Positions 63,564 to 64,000 of a stretch of DNA of 64,000 nucleotides are shown in pieces. The DNA comes from Aquila chrysaetos chrysaetos (lineage: Eukaryota; Chordata; Aves; Accipitriformes; Accipitridae): NCBI RefSeq assembly GCF_900496995.4, contig NC_044006.1, forward strand, positions 39,755,120-39,819,119. The letters are read 5' to 3'. The notes beneath the pieces are model-generated. The model was not told where the DNA came from and made no database searches. It was given only the letters and a program-made list of their open reading frames with translations. Made by a program: the position numbers and the translations under genes. Within the stretch, counting starts at the first letter, position 1; each line of letters begins with the position of its first letter.

Positions 63564-64000
63564 TGTCCTGGTTTCAGCTGGGATAGAGTTAATTGTCTTC
63601 CTAGTAGCTGGTACAGTGCTATGTTTTGAGTTCAGTATGTGAAGAATGTTGATAACACTGATGTTTTCAGTTGTTGCTCAGCAGTGTTTAGACTAATGTC
63701 AAGGATTTTTCAGCTTCTCATGCCCAGCCAGAGAGAAAGCTGGAGGGGCACAAGAAGTTGGCACAGGACACAGCCAGGGCACCTGACCCAAAATGGCCAA
63801 CGGGGTATTCCATACCATGTGATGTCCCATCTAGTATAGGAACTGGAAGTGGGGGCGGGGAATCGCCGCTCGGGGACTAGCTGGGTGTCAATTGGTGAGC
63901 AATTGCACTGCGCATCATTTGTACATTCCAGTCCTTTCATTATTACTGTTGTCATTTTATTAGTGTTACCATTATCATTATTAGTTTCTTCTTTTCTGTT
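63564..64000 (+). mobile_element. Second copy of the same LTR, cut by the window end
   Basis: Starts TGTCCTGGTTTCAG and follows the 21782 copy closely through the CCATACCATGTGA segment and the ATT-rich tract until the sequence stops. The flanking 5 bp are GTGCA (63559-63563). If it is solo or complete, the same 5 bp should follow its far end outside the window. The TATATAA of the other copy reads AGTATAGGA here, so the promoter is degraded. Whether an internal proviral region follows cannot be seen. Confidence 0.9.

Overview
The window is nuclear DNA of a bird. The evidence is a CR1 LINE tail (about 52.29-52.54 kb), two copies of one avian long terminal repeat (21.8 kb and 63.6 kb), and a compact spliced vertebrate gene whose protein is recognisable throughout. 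The species cannot be named from the sequence alone. There is no operon-like or microbial content.

The one gene I can assign with certainty is GALNT15, a polypeptide N-acetylgalactosaminyltransferase, on the minus strand. I reconstructed all ten coding exons by hand from 37371 down to 12406. All splice junctions obey GT-AG and every codon phase agrees. The sum is 1920 nt, or 639 codons plus stop, the length I remember for human GALNT15. The protein is a type II Golgi membrane enzyme. It has a short cytosolic tail, a membrane anchor at residues 14-31, a long stem, a GT-A catalytic domain (metal ligands D285, H287, H418), and a C-terminal ricin-type lectin domain encoded by exons 7-10.

Layout: 1-12.2 kb is the 3' flank of GALNT15. 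It has no recognised gene, only a speculative phase-compatible pair of plus-strand exon-like segments at 2.9-4.2 kb. 12.2-37.4 kb is GALNT15. Intron 1 holds a strong CpG island (about 35.8-36.8 kb) with GGGGCC and GGGCC tandem repeats just downstream of the start-codon exon. Intron 3 holds a solo LTR with a perfect 5-bp target duplication. Intron 6 holds an isolated CpG-dense element. 37.4-64 kb is 5' flanking DNA with simple repeats, a short palindromic tandem repeat, one CR1 fragment, the second LTR (cut by the window end), and a convincing but unidentified terminal coding exon on the minus strand at about 45.35-45.52 kb with its own polyadenylation signal.

I see no wholly new biological system. 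The observations most worth checking are the orphan terminal exon, the placement of the CpG island relative to the GALNT15 start codon, the short upstream reading frame overlapping that start codon, and the CpG-dense intron 6 element.
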